DNA of 40,204 nt from Duodenibacillus sp. (GCA_017628205.1 JAGBZO010000010.1:1-40204), one strand, 5' to 3'; counted from the first letter of the stretch, positions 15,997 through 24,734 are shown. The notes: generated by a model from the sequence alone, not told the origin. Translations and numbers: made by a program.

Positions 15997-17043
15997 ATGC
16001 AACGTCGTACTTTGTTTGCCGGCATGCTCGGCGCCGGTTTTTTAGCAGGTTGCGCCAACCCCTACGTGCGTTCCGTTGAGGAAAACGAAGAGCGCAAGGC
16101 GGCCATGAGTCCGAAGTTGGGTACCTTTACGGCTGAAGACGCCGAAGCCAACGACATCGAATTGCCGGCCAATTACAGTGCGGAAAACTACAAGCAAATG
16201 AAGTTGGCCGTGAGCTTCCGTACGCTCGACGTCAAGAGCGTCGATAAGTTCGCCATCGAACGCTCGCAGACGCTCTCGGCCATGTTCGAATCGGAAATGA
16301 CCAAACTCGGTCGTTTCAAGATCCTGTCTCGTTCCGACTTGGGTCAGCTCGCTTTGGCCGATGAAAAACGTTTCCAGGACACGAGCAACATCGATTCGAC
16401 CACGCGCATGCGTCTGAAGCAATTCGGCGCCGACTACGTTCTCACGGCCGGCATCACGCTCAAGACTGAAAACTACAACCGCGTCAAGCACGCCGAATTG
16501 ATGGTCGAAGTCTTGGTGACCTATCAGTTGATCAACGTTTCGACGGGTGAAATCGAAGACGCCGACTCGGCCAAGGGTTTGGCCTTGCGTCAGTACTTCA
16601 TGACGCCGTCGGGTCGCTACATCGGCGGCTTCAACATCAACGATCCGCGTCAGGGCGACAGCGTGGTGAACGAAGCGGCCGTACGCGCCTTGATTTCGTT
16701 GGCCAACAAGCTCGGCAACAAGTTCCCGGTCGGCGGTCGCGTGATCGGCGGCTTCGGTGACATGTTGCAGGTTGACGGCGGTCGCAACGCCGGTATCGTC
16801 GACAGTCAGGTCGGCGTGCTGTACTCCAACGTTTACGGCGTGGACGTCGGTTTGGCTTACGTCAATCTCGTCCCCGGCAAGACCAGTACTCAGGGCAAGA
16901 TCATCAAGTGGACCAATAACAGCGACGCCAAGCGTCTTGTTCAGCAGTACAAGAAGGATCCCGCCGCTTTCGCGCGCGAATTCGAAACGTACGTGGTCAC
17001 CAAGTCCATGCCCATGCCCAAGGATTGGCAAAAGTACATGTAA
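15997..17043 (+). CDS. CsgG/FlgO-like outer-membrane lipoprotein with FlgT_C-like tail
   Basis: A 348-residue lipoprotein (lipobox LAGC, Cys19; ribosome site AAGGAG). Residues about 60-230 have the CsgG/TolB-N-like pattern: LAVSFRTLDV, then SAMFESEMTKLGRFKILSRS, a helix with FGADYVLTAGITLK, and VLVTYQLINVSTGEIEDAD. The tail, from about residue 245, reads GRVIGGFGDMLQVDGGR, NAGIVDSQVGVLYSN and then GKTSTQGKIIKWTNN, which looks like the small beta domain at the end of Vibrio FlgT. CsgG family members form outer-membrane secretion pores; the FlgO/FlgT relatives build rings around the flagellar basal body. No curli (csgA/csgE/csgF) or flagellar genes are near. It is the key gene of the five-gene cluster. 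Confidence 0.75.
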   Translation: MQRRTLFAGMLGAGFLAGCANPYVRSVEENEERKAAMSPKLGTFTAEDAEANDIELPANYSAENYKQMKLAVSFRTLDVKSVDKFAIERSQTLSAMFESEMTKLGRFKILSRSDLGQLALADEKRFQDTSNIDSTTRMRLKQFGADYVLTAGITLKTENYNRVKHAELMVEVLVTYQLINVSTGEIEDADSAKGLALRQYFMTPSGRYIGGFNINDPRQGDSVVNEAAVRALISLANKLGNKFPVGGRVIGGFGDMLQVDGGRNAGIVDSQVGVLYSNVYGVDVGLAYVNLVPGKTSTQGKIIKWTNNSDAKRLVQQYKKDPAAFAREFETYVVTKSMPMPKDWQKYM

Positions 17044-17074
17044 CGGCACGTTCCCGACGTAAAGGACGAGGTCT

Positions 17075-18268
17075 ATGAAACAACTTTCGCGGCACGTACG
17101 TGCCATGCTCGCGACTTGGGCCGCCCTGGGCGTCATGACGGCCGTGGCCGCGCCGGTCGAGGATAGGGCGAGTGCCGCCATGCAAGCCGGCGCGCTTTTC
17201 GAAGCCTGGCGAGCATTGAACCTGCAAGGCACGACTCTGGTCGAAGACAAGGGCGTGTACTTCGCGCAAGTGACTTTGCAACGTCAGGGCCGCTTGCCGC
17301 AAGAGTTGCGCCGGCAGGCCCTGATCGAACTGAATCGACTGTGGGCCTCGCACCTGAGTGCCGACTGCACGACGCTCACCGACGACATGCATAAAAAAGC
17401 GGTCGCCTTGGGGCATTGGCAGTTGGACGTGAAGGGCAACGTGCTTTACGCCGCCGAAAAGGGCGATGATTTCGTCATGGCGTTCGCCGCAAAGGCGGAC
17501 GCCGTCGACGCCAAACGCGAAGAGGCGTGTCGGGCTATGAAAAATCCGGCCGCATTCAAAGCGATCGCCAAGGATCTTCTGACGCATCCCGAACGTTATC
17601 GCACGTGGTTGCGTGCGAACGGCGCGCGCGAGTTGGCCCTCTTGGCCGATTTGAAGAGCTACGAAGGGTCGCTCGACAACGTCACGACTCCCGTCAATCC
17701 GATGCCGTCGCTCGTGAAGATCCTCGTCAAACAACACGAAGTGCGGGCCGAGTTGGCCGAAATCGATCCGATGAACGGTTGCGTCACGCCCGAACTCGTT
17801 CTGGTGTTATTGGATCAATCCGACAAACCCGATCTCGTCAAGTTGTTGATCGACAACGAGATCGACACCTTCGACGTGCAGCCCTCGGGAGCCGTGTCGC
17901 ATTACGGCATTCTCAATCAGGTCAATCGCGTCAACGGCTTTGCCCGTTTCGACACGCGATTGAATGCGGGCGAGCCCGTCATGATGCCCCGCATCAAGCA
18001 ACTTTTTGCCGCCGGCAAAGACATCGAATTGGCCACGTATTTGCTCGAGCGTGCGGTGGAAGAATCCCCCCGCAATCCTGTCGTTTGGGAACACCTGACG
18101 GCGGCCTACGATTTTGCCGGTAAAACCGAACAGGCACGCATCGCGCGTCGTGCATGGTTCATGACCGAAACGCGCGACGTCGGCACCGTGGTGCGTGAAA
18201 TCCTGTCGCTCGACTCGCGTTCGGGCGCCAAGGCACTGACCGCTTTCATCAACAAATACATTCAATAG
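17075..18268 (+). CDS. Exported protein of the envelope cluster, TPR-like C-terminus
   Basis: A 397-residue protein with a Sec signal peptide (hydrophobic MLATWAALGVMTAVAA, cleavage near residue 26). After it, RRQALIELNRLWASHL and later LGHWQLDVKGNVLYAAEKGDD show a helix-strand pattern loosely like the LPP20 family; this is weak. The C-terminal 100 residues contain two helix pairs, including LATYLLERAVEESPRNPVVWEHLTAAYDFAGKTEQARIA in two pieces, like TPR motifs for protein-protein contact. Expected in the periplasm. It starts 31 nt after the CsgG-like gene and ends 10 nt before the next, so it is almost certainly co-transcribed. Function unknown. Confidence 0.72.
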   Translation: MKQLSRHVRAMLATWAALGVMTAVAAPVEDRASAAMQAGALFEAWRALNLQGTTLVEDKGVYFAQVTLQRQGRLPQELRRQALIELNRLWASHLSADCTTLTDDMHKKAVALGHWQLDVKGNVLYAAEKGDDFVMAFAAKADAVDAKREEACRAMKNPAAFKAIAKDLLTHPERYRTWLRANGARELALLADLKSYEGSLDNVTTPVNPMPSLVKILVKQHEVRAELAEIDPMNGCVTPELVLVLLDQSDKPDLVKLLIDNEIDTFDVQPSGAVSHYGILNQVNRVNGFARFDTRLNAGEPVMMPRIKQLFAAGKDIELATYLLERAVEESPRNPVVWEHLTAAYDFAGKTEQARIARRAWFMTETRDVGTVVREILSLDSRSGAKALTAFINKYIQ

Positions 18269-18278
18269 GAAGTCGATT

Positions 18279-19976
18279 ATGTTTAAGCCCCATCTCGTCG
18301 CCTTGGCGATCCTCTCCGCGTTTGCCGTAGCGCCCGTCGGCGCAGCCCAATTCGGTCAAGCACCGGCCGCCGAAACCGCCGCCGTCGCCGTTCAAGAACA
18401 GGCCGATACCGCGCAAGAAGCGCAAGAAAACGCCCAAGTGATCAACTCGGCACAGGCCGCGGCACAAAAAGCGCCGACGATCGATGAAGTGCGCGACGCC
18501 GACACGTTGGCTTCGGACTTCATCAAAAGTTTGATCGACGACGGCACGCTCGAAGCCGGTTTGGGGTGGAACGACGAACGCGAAACGTACGTCGTCAAGT
18601 CGGTCGCTCAATACGAAGTCAAGGATTTGACCGATCCCAACTTCATTCGCATTCGCTCCATGAAGGCCATTGAAGCGGGCTTGAACGCCAAGCGCGACAT
18701 CATTCAATTCATCCGCACTGAATTGAGCGTTGAAAACTTGTTGACCTTGCCCGAAACCGGTTTGACGACCGAATTCGATCAACAAAAGGCCAAGATCCAG
18801 CGTCTCATCGAGGCCAAGAGCAAGGAATACGCCAAGTTGCTCAAGGAAATCGATGCGGAAAAGGCTGCCACGTTTGCCGGCATCGATCTCAACATGGTGT
18901 TGCGCCAAGGCATGAGCGTCGCTCTACAGCGTATCGGGAGCGTGATCAATCTGGAAAAGCTAGACGCTGACAAGCGCGCTCGCATTGAAAAATTGAATGC
19001 CGATTTGACCGCCATGCAAACCCAGATCGACAGCCTCAAGGCCGAAGCCGAACGTTTGCGCAACGCCGTGTTGCAAGAATCGACTTCGAGCACCGAAACC
19101 TTCGCAGCCATGCCGTTGAGCGGCGTTTTCACCATGGCTCAATTCGAAAGCTACAAGGACGGCGTCTATCAAGTCTCGCTCGTGAGCACCTGGTCGCCCA
19201 AGCAAGAAGCCTTCGTGCGCGATCTCTTTGCCAAGAATGAAACCCGCGCCCCGATGAAAGGCGCTATGACCATGGGCCAGTACATCAACAACACCGACTG
19301 GTCCAACGCCGTGGGTACCCGCAAGTTCTTGGATAAGCGTGGCGTACTCTCGATCGTCGCCATCGGCTCATGGCCCATTGCCGGCAACGGCTCCGCCGCG
19401 CGTCGCACGGCCGAAGGTATGGCCGTGAGCATGGCCCAGAACCAGTTGGCCGTCGCATTGCACGGTGACGTCAAGAGTCAAGAAATGGCTCGCGTCAAGA
19501 CTCAGGAAATCAAGGGTGAAATGGGCAAGAATGAAACCCAGGTCGTTGAAAACTTCGCCGAACAGTTGAGTGAAACGGTCAAGAACATGCCGTTGCAGGG
19601 CGTACAGCGCCGTTTGCTCAGCCCGATGACACACGGTTTGTCGGGACAAAAGATGATGGTCGCCGTTTTGTCGGTCAGCGTCAACGACGCCAAGGTCGCC
19701 GCCATGATGGAAAAATCGAGCTATGACTCGGCCAAAGCAATTGAATCCTCAGCCGCTCGTTCCAAGGGCATGAAGCAGGGCTATGAAGACGGTTTGAACG
19801 CCGTGCGACGTGACAAGACCCAATTTGAACAGGGCCGTGCCGACGCCATGGGCGTAAAGAAGCAGGTTCAGCAGAAGGTCGACGCCGTACGTCAGCAGAC
19901 CGGTGCCAAGCCGGCAGCCCCGAGCAACAAGTCCGTTCAGGGTGGCGGTTCTTCCCGCGATGCCTTCTTCTACTAA
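18279..19976 (+). CDS. Exported coiled-coil protein with LPP20-like domain
   Basis: A 565-residue exported protein (signal MFKPHLVALAILSAFAVAPV, cleavage near GAA-Q). An Ala/Gln-rich stretch follows, then a helical region and a coiled coil at about residues 225-270 (DADKRARIEKLNADLTAMQ, QIDSLKAEAERLRNAVLQE). About residues 370-465 have a pattern (ARRTAEGMAVSMAQNQLAVA, FAEQLSETVKNMPLQGVQR, KMMVAVLSVSV) like the LPP20/SHS2-type fold of lipoproteins such as FlgP. The C-terminus is Lys/Gln/Gly rich and ends in RDAFFY. It sits 10 nt after the preceding gene. A long coiled coil plus a ring-forming-type module suits a scaffold that spans the periplasm; this is inference. Confidence 0.7.
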   Translation: MFKPHLVALAILSAFAVAPVGAAQFGQAPAAETAAVAVQEQADTAQEAQENAQVINSAQAAAQKAPTIDEVRDADTLASDFIKSLIDDGTLEAGLGWNDERETYVVKSVAQYEVKDLTDPNFIRIRSMKAIEAGLNAKRDIIQFIRTELSVENLLTLPETGLTTEFDQQKAKIQRLIEAKSKEYAKLLKEIDAEKAATFAGIDLNMVLRQGMSVALQRIGSVINLEKLDADKRARIEKLNADLTAMQTQIDSLKAEAERLRNAVLQESTSSTETFAAMPLSGVFTMAQFESYKDGVYQVSLVSTWSPKQEAFVRDLFAKNETRAPMKGAMTMGQYINNTDWSNAVGTRKFLDKRGVLSIVAIGSWPIAGNGSAARRTAEGMAVSMAQNQLAVALHGDVKSQEMARVKTQEIKGEMGKNETQVVENFAEQLSETVKNMPLQGVQRRLLSPMTHGLSGQKMMVAVLSVSVNDAKVAAMMEKSSYDSAKAIESSAARSKGMKQGYEDGLNAVRRDKTQFEQGRADAMGVKKQVQQKVDAVRQQTGAKPAAPSNKSVQGGGSSRDAFFY

Positions 19977-19998
19977 TGTGTGAAGGACGGAGGGTGTG

Positions 19999-21411
19999 AT
20001 GTCCGACAAACTGCGACTCACTGCGGTAGCGATTGTGCTAGGGTTGCTCTCCGGCTCGGTCGCTGCCGTCGACGTGGACGCCATGCTCGACAAGAACGAA
20101 GCGTTGGTGATCTTTGAAGAAGAGGGGCGCGGCATGTGCGTCGGCAGCCTCGCTGCGAGCGAAACGAAAGGGCGAGCCGCTAATGCCCAAGAGTCGGCTC
20201 GTGTGAAGGCCGAAGAGCAACTGGCCGCTTACATCAAGGGCCGCAGCGTCTCTTCCACTACGGACGTAAGCGTTCGCAACGAAGCCGGCAAGGTCAGCGA
20301 ATCGTATATGTCGACGATTTCGACCGAGCTGTCCGCCAACTTGCGTTCGATCGAAGTCAAGCAGGTGGGACAAGACGGGGATCGAACTTTCGTGTTGGTG
20401 CAGTTGTGCCAGAAGAACCCGTCGTTCGATCGCACCGATGCGGTCATGCTTGACGACAACACCGTGCGCGCCTACGGCTTTGCCGCCATCGAAGACGGTG
20501 TCGAAAAAGCCTATCAGCGCGCGACCAACGAAGCGCTTCGCAACGCCGTATCGCAGTACAACGGGGTCAACACCGCCGCGCAATCCACGCTCGAAGACGG
20601 CGAGCGTTTGCGCAGCAAGGTGGCCTCGCGCACAAGCGGCGTAATCGAAAGCTTCCGTGTCGTCAAGCAAGAAAAGGTCGATGCCGGCACGGTGCGCGTC
20701 GAAGTCGTCGCGCGTATCGGCAAGAAGTCGCAAAGCAAGGCCGAATTGCATCAAGCCGTTCGCGAAGGCTTGGGGCGTCCCTCGATTTTCATCGATTCGG
20801 ACAACGCCGAAGCCACGCGTCAGTTTGAGGCGATGTTGCGCAAGAACGCCTTCGACATCACCCGTCAAAAGGATCAAGCGCGCTTCGTCTTGAAGATCAC
20901 GAGTCAATTCGAAGACTTCAAGTCGAGTATGGGCGGCATGCCGGCGCGTCGCACGACGCTCAATCTCTCGCTCAAGGATCGCCTGTCGGCCGACAACGCG
21001 ATCATTCTCACGAACGATCCCATGAGCACCATGGAAGCGAGCGACGTGAAGGCCTTGCGCGAGCGTCATTCCATGGAATATGCGGTGGCGGATCTCGAGC
21101 GTCCGTTGATCGAAGGACTAAAAAACGAGTTCTCCGAGCAGTTTAACAACGGGGCCAAAATTCTCGTCACCTTCGATAACTTCGCTCGTTTGCGCGAGGT
21201 CGAAGCCTTCGTCGAACTGTTGGAAAGTCTACCGCAGGTGAAATCCGCCAAGATGCGTCCCTTACAAGGCGGTAAGGCGTACGTCGACGTCTTGTGTACG
21301 GGAGATCCTCATGAGTTGCAGATGCAAGTGGTCAAGCGCGCCGGCAAGTTCCGCTTGAACGGGTTAAAACTCAAGAACCAAAAGGGCACGGGATTCGATT
21401 TCACGTTCTGA
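19999..21411 (+). CDS. Exported FlgT_N/LPP20-like domain protein, last gene of the cluster
   Basis: A 470-residue protein starting at ATG 19999 (GGACGGAGGG lies upstream; a GTG directly before it is too close). A signal peptide is followed by two modules. The first reads SARVKAEEQLAAYIKGRSVS, then SANLRSIEVKQVGQDGDRTFV. The second is a clear FlgT_N-type stretch: RATNEALRNAVSQYNGV, EDGERLRSKVASRTSGVIES, FRVVKQEKVDAGTVRVEVVA. In Vibrio FlgT this domain makes rings in the outer part of the flagellar basal body. Later regions (FVLKITSQFEDFKSS, VEAFVELLESLPQVKSAKM) have further alpha/beta folds, with an apparent SHS2-like domain near the end. Nothing flagellar is nearby. A hairpin terminator follows. 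Confidence 0.72.
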   Translation: MSDKLRLTAVAIVLGLLSGSVAAVDVDAMLDKNEALVIFEEEGRGMCVGSLAASETKGRAANAQESARVKAEEQLAAYIKGRSVSSTTDVSVRNEAGKVSESYMSTISTELSANLRSIEVKQVGQDGDRTFVLVQLCQKNPSFDRTDAVMLDDNTVRAYGFAAIEDGVEKAYQRATNEALRNAVSQYNGVNTAAQSTLEDGERLRSKVASRTSGVIESFRVVKQEKVDAGTVRVEVVARIGKKSQSKAELHQAVREGLGRPSIFIDSDNAEATRQFEAMLRKNAFDITRQKDQARFVLKITSQFEDFKSSMGGMPARRTTLNLSLKDRLSADNAIILTNDPMSTMEASDVKALRERHSMEYAVADLERPLIEGLKNEFSEQFNNGAKILVTFDNFARLREVEAFVELLESLPQVKSAKMRPLQGGKAYVDVLCTGDPHELQMQVVKRAGKFRLNGLKLKNQKGTGFDFTF

Positions 21412-21426
21412 CGGCGTGTAGGTGCC

Positions 21427-21457
21427 AAGGGATCGACGATGAGTCGATCCCTTTTTT
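21427..21457 (+). terminator. Terminator of the envelope cluster
   Basis: An 11-bp stem, AAGGGATCGAC (21427-21437) with GTCGATCCCTT (21443-21453), and a T-run. Confidence 0.9.
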
Positions 21458-21464
21458 AACGCGC

Positions 21465-21496
21465 AAAAAAGGCGACGGCTTTGAAACCGTCGCCTT
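21465..21496 (-). terminator. Terminator of purC-purF
   Basis: GGCGACGG (21471-21478) pairs with CCGTCGCC (21488-21495); on the minus strand the stem is followed by TTTTTTG, just after purF. Confidence 0.85.
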
Positions 21497-21517
21497 GCGT
21501 CGAATCCGGATTGGACG

Positions 21518-22942
21518 TTATTCCTTACCGGTCCAGCAATAGGTGCAGATCTTTTCCCGATCGATGCCGATGGCTTCGATCAAGCCGTCGATCGACTGGA
21601 AGCCCAACGAATCGAAGCCGAGCTTTTCGCAAATGCGCTTGACCAAGCACTGGCCGCGACACGTACGAATATCCGAGTATTCGTTCAAGTGCTTGTGGCC
21701 TTCGTCACCTTCAAGCTCCTGGACGATACGACGGGCAATGAGCTCCATATCGTTGTTGCTGCGAGAGAAGTTCAAGTACTTGCAACCGAACATGATCGGC
21801 GGGCAAGCCGAGCGCATGTGCACTTCCTTGGCACCGGAGTTGTAGAGGAAATCCACCGTTTCCTGCAACTGCGTGCCGCGAACGATCGAGTCATCCACCA
21901 ACAGCAACTTCTTGTCCTTGATGAGTTCGGGCAGAGGAATCTGCTTCATCTTGGCCACTTGGTTGCGTACGGCCTGATTGGTCGGCGTAAAGGAACGCGA
22001 CCACGTCGGCGTGTATTTGATGAAGGGACGAGCGAACGCCTTCTTGCTCTGGTTCGCGTAGCCGATACCATGCGGGATACCCGAATCGGGGACGCCGGCA
22101 ATGTAGTCGACGTCGGGCAGGGTGCCGGCTTGCGCTTCGTCGCGCGCCATGATTTCGCCGTTGCGATAGCGCATCATTTCGACGTTGCGACCCTGATAGT
22201 TCGAGTTGGGGTAGCCGTAATACGACCACATGAATGCGCAGATCTTGAGCTGTTCGGGCTTGGATTCGCTCAGCGTTTCGATCGCCTCGGGCGTGACGCG
22301 CAGAATTTCCTGCGGTCCGAGCTCGTAATGATCGACGTAGCCCAACTTCTGATACACGAACGATTCGAAGGACACGCAGTAGCCGTCGTCGCACTTGCCG
22401 ACGAGGATCGGCAGGCGGCCGAACTTGTCGCGGGTGACGATCAGTTCATTTTGCGTCATGATCATGATCGTGATCGAGCCCTCGACGAGATCCTGTACGT
22501 GACGAATCCCCTCAACGAACGAATCCTTTTCATTGATCATGGCGGCCACGAGTTCGGTGGAACTGACGCGACCGCTGCCGCTGGTCATGAATTGGCTGTT
22601 GTTGAGGCTGAAGTAACGTTGAATCAGCGCTTCGGCATTGCGAATCAAGCCCACCGTGGTGATGGCGAAAATCCCCAGGTGCGACCGGACGATCAGCGGT
22701 TGCGGATCGTCGTCACTGATACAGCCTATGCCCAAATTACCCGTTAGCGTGGGTAAATCGTTTTCAAACTTGGTGCGAAACGGCGTGTTGGTAATGTTGT
22801 GAATCTGACGGGTAAAGCCCTTGTCTTTCCCGTACGTGCACATGCCGCCGTAACGCGTACCCAAGTGGGAGTGATAGTCCACCCCGAAGAAAACGTCAAG
22901 CGAACAGTCTCGCTTGGTCGCCGCTCCGAAAAAACCGCCCAT
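21518..22942 (-). CDS. purF: Amidophosphoribosyltransferase-like PurF lacking the N-terminal Cys nucleophile
   Basis: A 474-residue protein of the PurF architecture. The PRPP-binding loop is intact: KKLLLVDDSIVRGTQL (D350-D351). The N-terminus is MGGFFGAATKRDCSLDVFF: where active PurF has Cys1 in a C-G-I/V-x-G motif, this has Gly2, so glutamine hydrolysis by the usual mechanism is not possible. C13 is nearby but not in the nucleophile position. Cysteines that could hold an iron-sulfur cluster or disulfides occur at the C-terminus (C428, C432, C438, C466, C469, as CTYCW). PurF makes phosphoribosylamine, the first step of purine synthesis. I recall such GGFFG-type PurF homologues in gut Bacteroides and Clostridia. 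It may use free ammonia or have another role. It is 8 nt downstream of purC. Confidence 0.88.
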   Translation of the reverse strand: MGGFFGAATKRDCSLDVFFGVDYHSHLGTRYGGMCTYGKDKGFTRQIHNITNTPFRTKFENDLPTLTGNLGIGCISDDDPQPLIVRSHLGIFAITTVGLIRNAEALIQRYFSLNNSQFMTSGSGRVSSTELVAAMINEKDSFVEGIRHVQDLVEGSITIMIMTQNELIVTRDKFGRLPILVGKCDDGYCVSFESFVYQKLGYVDHYELGPQEILRVTPEAIETLSESKPEQLKICAFMWSYYGYPNSNYQGRNVEMMRYRNGEIMARDEAQAGTLPDVDYIAGVPDSGIPHGIGYANQSKKAFARPFIKYTPTWSRSFTPTNQAVRNQVAKMKQIPLPELIKDKKLLLVDDSIVRGTQLQETVDFLYNSGAKEVHMRSACPPIMFGCKYLNFSRSNNDMELIARRIVQELEGDEGHKHLNEYSDIRTCRGQCLVKRICEKLGFDSLGFQSIDGLIEAIGIDREKICTYCWTGKE

Positions 22943-22950
22943 GACGCCTC

Positions 22951-23631
22951 TTATGCGAAGAAGAGCTTGGACAAGGTCATCGGATCGATGTATTCGCCGT
23001 CCTTGTAGACGCGCATGTTACCCGAGGCGATTTCGTCGATCAGGATGACGTTGCCGTCGGCATCGTAACCGTATTCGAACTTGATGTCGTAAAGGACGAG
23101 ACCCTTTTCCTTGAGATCGTCGGCAACGATCTGGGTGATCTTCTGGGTCATTTCCTTGATGGTGTCGTACTGTTCGGCGCTCAATACGCCCAAAGCGACG
23201 AGAGCGTCCTTCGTGACGAGGGGATCGCCCAAGGCGTCGTTCTTGAAAGTCGTTTCAACGTAAGCGGGCAAATCGGCGCCGAGTTCGATGTAGTCGGCGT
23301 AACGGCGGTGGAAGCTGCCCACGGCCTTGTGACGGCAGATCACTTCCATGCCCTTGCCGAAGGGCTTGCAGGGCAACACTTCCATCGTGGTCTTTTCGAG
23401 GTCGGCGCTGACGTAGTGCGTCTTGATACCGGCGGCGTTGATCTTTTCGAAGAAATAGATCGACATGCGCAGGTTGACGTCGCCGACACCTTCGATGGTC
23501 AAGCCAACGCTGTTTTCACCCGGATCGAAAACGCCGTCCTTGCCGGTGCAGTCGTCCTTGAACTCGAGCATGTAGTTGCCGTTGTCCATAGCGAAAACGT
23601 TCTTGGTCTTGCCCGTATATACGAGTTGCAT
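22951..23631 (-). CDS. purC: SAICAR synthase (phosphoribosylaminoimidazole-succinocarboxamide synthase)
   Basis: A 226-residue protein with a strong ribosome site (AGGAG). Signatures include [68 protein letters not shown], and [20 protein letters not shown] with a following [11 protein letters not shown]. These match PurC, which ligates aspartate to CAIR in purine synthesis in the cytoplasm. It is the short bacterial type, close to the forms of gut anaerobes. It is the first gene of a two-gene unit with purF. The 358-base region upstream holds its promoter, which I could not define. Confidence 0.95.
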   Translation of the reverse strand: MQLVYTGKTKNVFAMDNGNYMLEFKDDCTGKDGVFDPGENSVGLTIEGVGDVNLRMSIYFFEKINAAGIKTHYVSADLEKTTMEVLPCKPFGKGMEVICRHKAVGSFHRRYADYIELGADLPAYVETTFKNDALGDPLVTKDALVALGVLSAEQYDTIKEMTQKITQIVADDLKEKGLVLYDIKFEYGYDADGNVILIDEIASGNMRVYKDGEYIDPMTLSKLFFA

Positions 23632-23989
23632 TGCTGTCTCCTAAAAGGATAAATGTGGATATGTCAAAAATTCTTCTCAAATACGCTTTGACTCGTTTTG
23701 GAACGCACAAACGGCACGCGCCCTCGACGGATTTGACGCATGCCTCTGTCTCGTTTTAACCAACGAGTCCGTTGGGTGGAAGTTTAACGCCGTCAAAGCG
23801 TTGGGGAAATACCCCCGAGAAAAAAAAGATGGAAAAAAATTGCCCGAAGTCAAGAAAAAAAGCGCTGTCCAACGGCTTGATCGGGATAAAACCCGACGAA
23901 AAAAGGGATTGACTTTTGCCTTTGCCTTCAGGGGAAAAACGAAAATCCCCCTTGGCACGGCGGTGTCAAGGGGGAGGGTAGGGGTAATC
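23632..23989. other. Gap upstream of purC
   Basis: About 358 bases. It holds the terminator of the next minus-strand gene (23937-23974), A-rich runs near 23820-23905 and the purC ribosome site. No gene, riboswitch consensus or confident promoter was recognised. Confidence 0.4.
23937..23974 (-). terminator. Terminator of the BOF-family gene
   Basis: CCCCCTTG (23947-23954) pairs with CAAGGGGG (23967-23974); on the minus strand the stem is followed by ATTTTCGTTTTT. Confidence 0.88.
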
Positions 23990-24349
23990 TTAGGGGTTGA
24001 CGGTAAGGCGTTCGACGTCGACCTTGTTCTCGCCGACGAGTTCCGAATCGACTTCGCCTTCAATGCGAACGCGCGTGTCGGGTGTCACTTTCTGGCCTTT
24101 GAAATCGTCCTCGTCGATGTCGACCGTGAGGGTGCCGGTCTTGTCCTTGAAACGATAGTCGTCGCCCTTGACGTGTTCGACGATAAAGCCTTCAAGCACG
24201 ACGCGTTGATCGTCCTTGCCGTTTTCGAGCACGCTCTTGACGCTCGTGTGCGTCGTGGTTGTCGCGGCGGGAGCCGAGGGATTGACAAACTGGGCGGCGG
24301 CGACGCCGGACAAAGAAAGGGCGGCGGCAAACAATACGAACTTGCGCAT
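23990..24349 (-). CDS. Periplasmic BOF (bacterial OB-fold) family protein, YgiW/YdeI-like
   Basis: A 119-residue protein; I choose the ATG at 24349 (MRKFVLFAAALSLSGVAAAQ), which has GAAGGA upstream and begins a clear Sec signal peptide with cleavage at AAA-Q. The mature part is the BOF fold: SVKSVLENGKDDQRVVLEGF, then VKGDDYRFKDKTGTLTVDID, DDFKGQKVTPDTRVRIEGEV. E. coli YgiW and YdeI are the same family, periplasmic small proteins linked to stress and cation or peptide resistance. A single OB-fold domain with no catalytic residues suggests binding rather than catalysis. It is divergent from the cytochrome gene at 24735. Confidence 0.85.
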   Translation of the reverse strand: MRKFVLFAAALSLSGVAAAQFVNPSAPAATTTTHTSVKSVLENGKDDQRVVLEGFIVEHVKGDDYRFKDKTGTLTVDIDEDDFKGQKVTPDTRVRIEGEVDSELVGENKVDVERLTVNP

Positions 24350-24576
24350 GGCGATGTGTCCTTCAGATGAATGATTTTCAATGCAATGGGATTCTAATGC
24401 GATAAGGGACCGCCCGAGTGTATGCGTGTGTTTCGGGGTGTTACGGGGGCGAGCCGAGGCGACGTGTTGTAAAAACGATCCCACGCCCGTCCCCTTCATG
24501 GAAAAGCTCGGGCAACGTGACGCGAAAAGCCAAATGACGTCATCACCGATATCAAAAAGCAAAACGGGCTAATAAA

Positions 24577-24602
24577 TTGATAAATCGATTGATTTTTGAT
24601 AA
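24577..24602. promoter_or_regulatory. TTGAT direct-repeat element
   Basis: Three TTGAT copies (24577-24581, 24589-24593, 24596-24600) in an A/T-rich stretch, including the partial palindrome AAATC-GATT-GATTT. It may bind a regulator of the cytochrome or BOF gene. No partner ATCAA half-site is present, so it is not a standard FNR box. Confidence 0.3.
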
Positions 24603-24680
24603 TCGCGGCATTGGGGACCTTAGGTAAAAGTGCTCTTGGTAAAACCCAGATGAGGGAAAGTGACGGGGCGGTTTTTGCTT

Positions 24681-24712
24681 CAAGCGCTTGCGTTAGACCT
24701 ATAATTTCGGTA
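24681..24712 (+). promoter_or_regulatory. Likely promoter of the cytochrome/flavoprotein unit
   Basis: A perfect -10 TATAAT (24700-24705) lies 30 nt before the cytochrome ATG. A perfect 10-bp palindrome CAAGCGCTTG (24681-24690) sits between it and the -35 area, with no good -35 hexamer; this could be an activator or repressor site. Confidence 0.5.
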
Positions 24713-24734
24713 GGTAATGAGAAGGAGAAGCACT

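Noticed and set aside
16042-17250. Long minus-strand open frame opposite the CsgG-like gene
   Set aside because: Poor composition, no ribosome site, and the plus-strand protein is a clear lipoprotein of the CsgG type.
24577-24602. FNR box
   Set aside because: TTGAT is present but its ATCAA partner is not; listed only as a repeat element of unknown binding.
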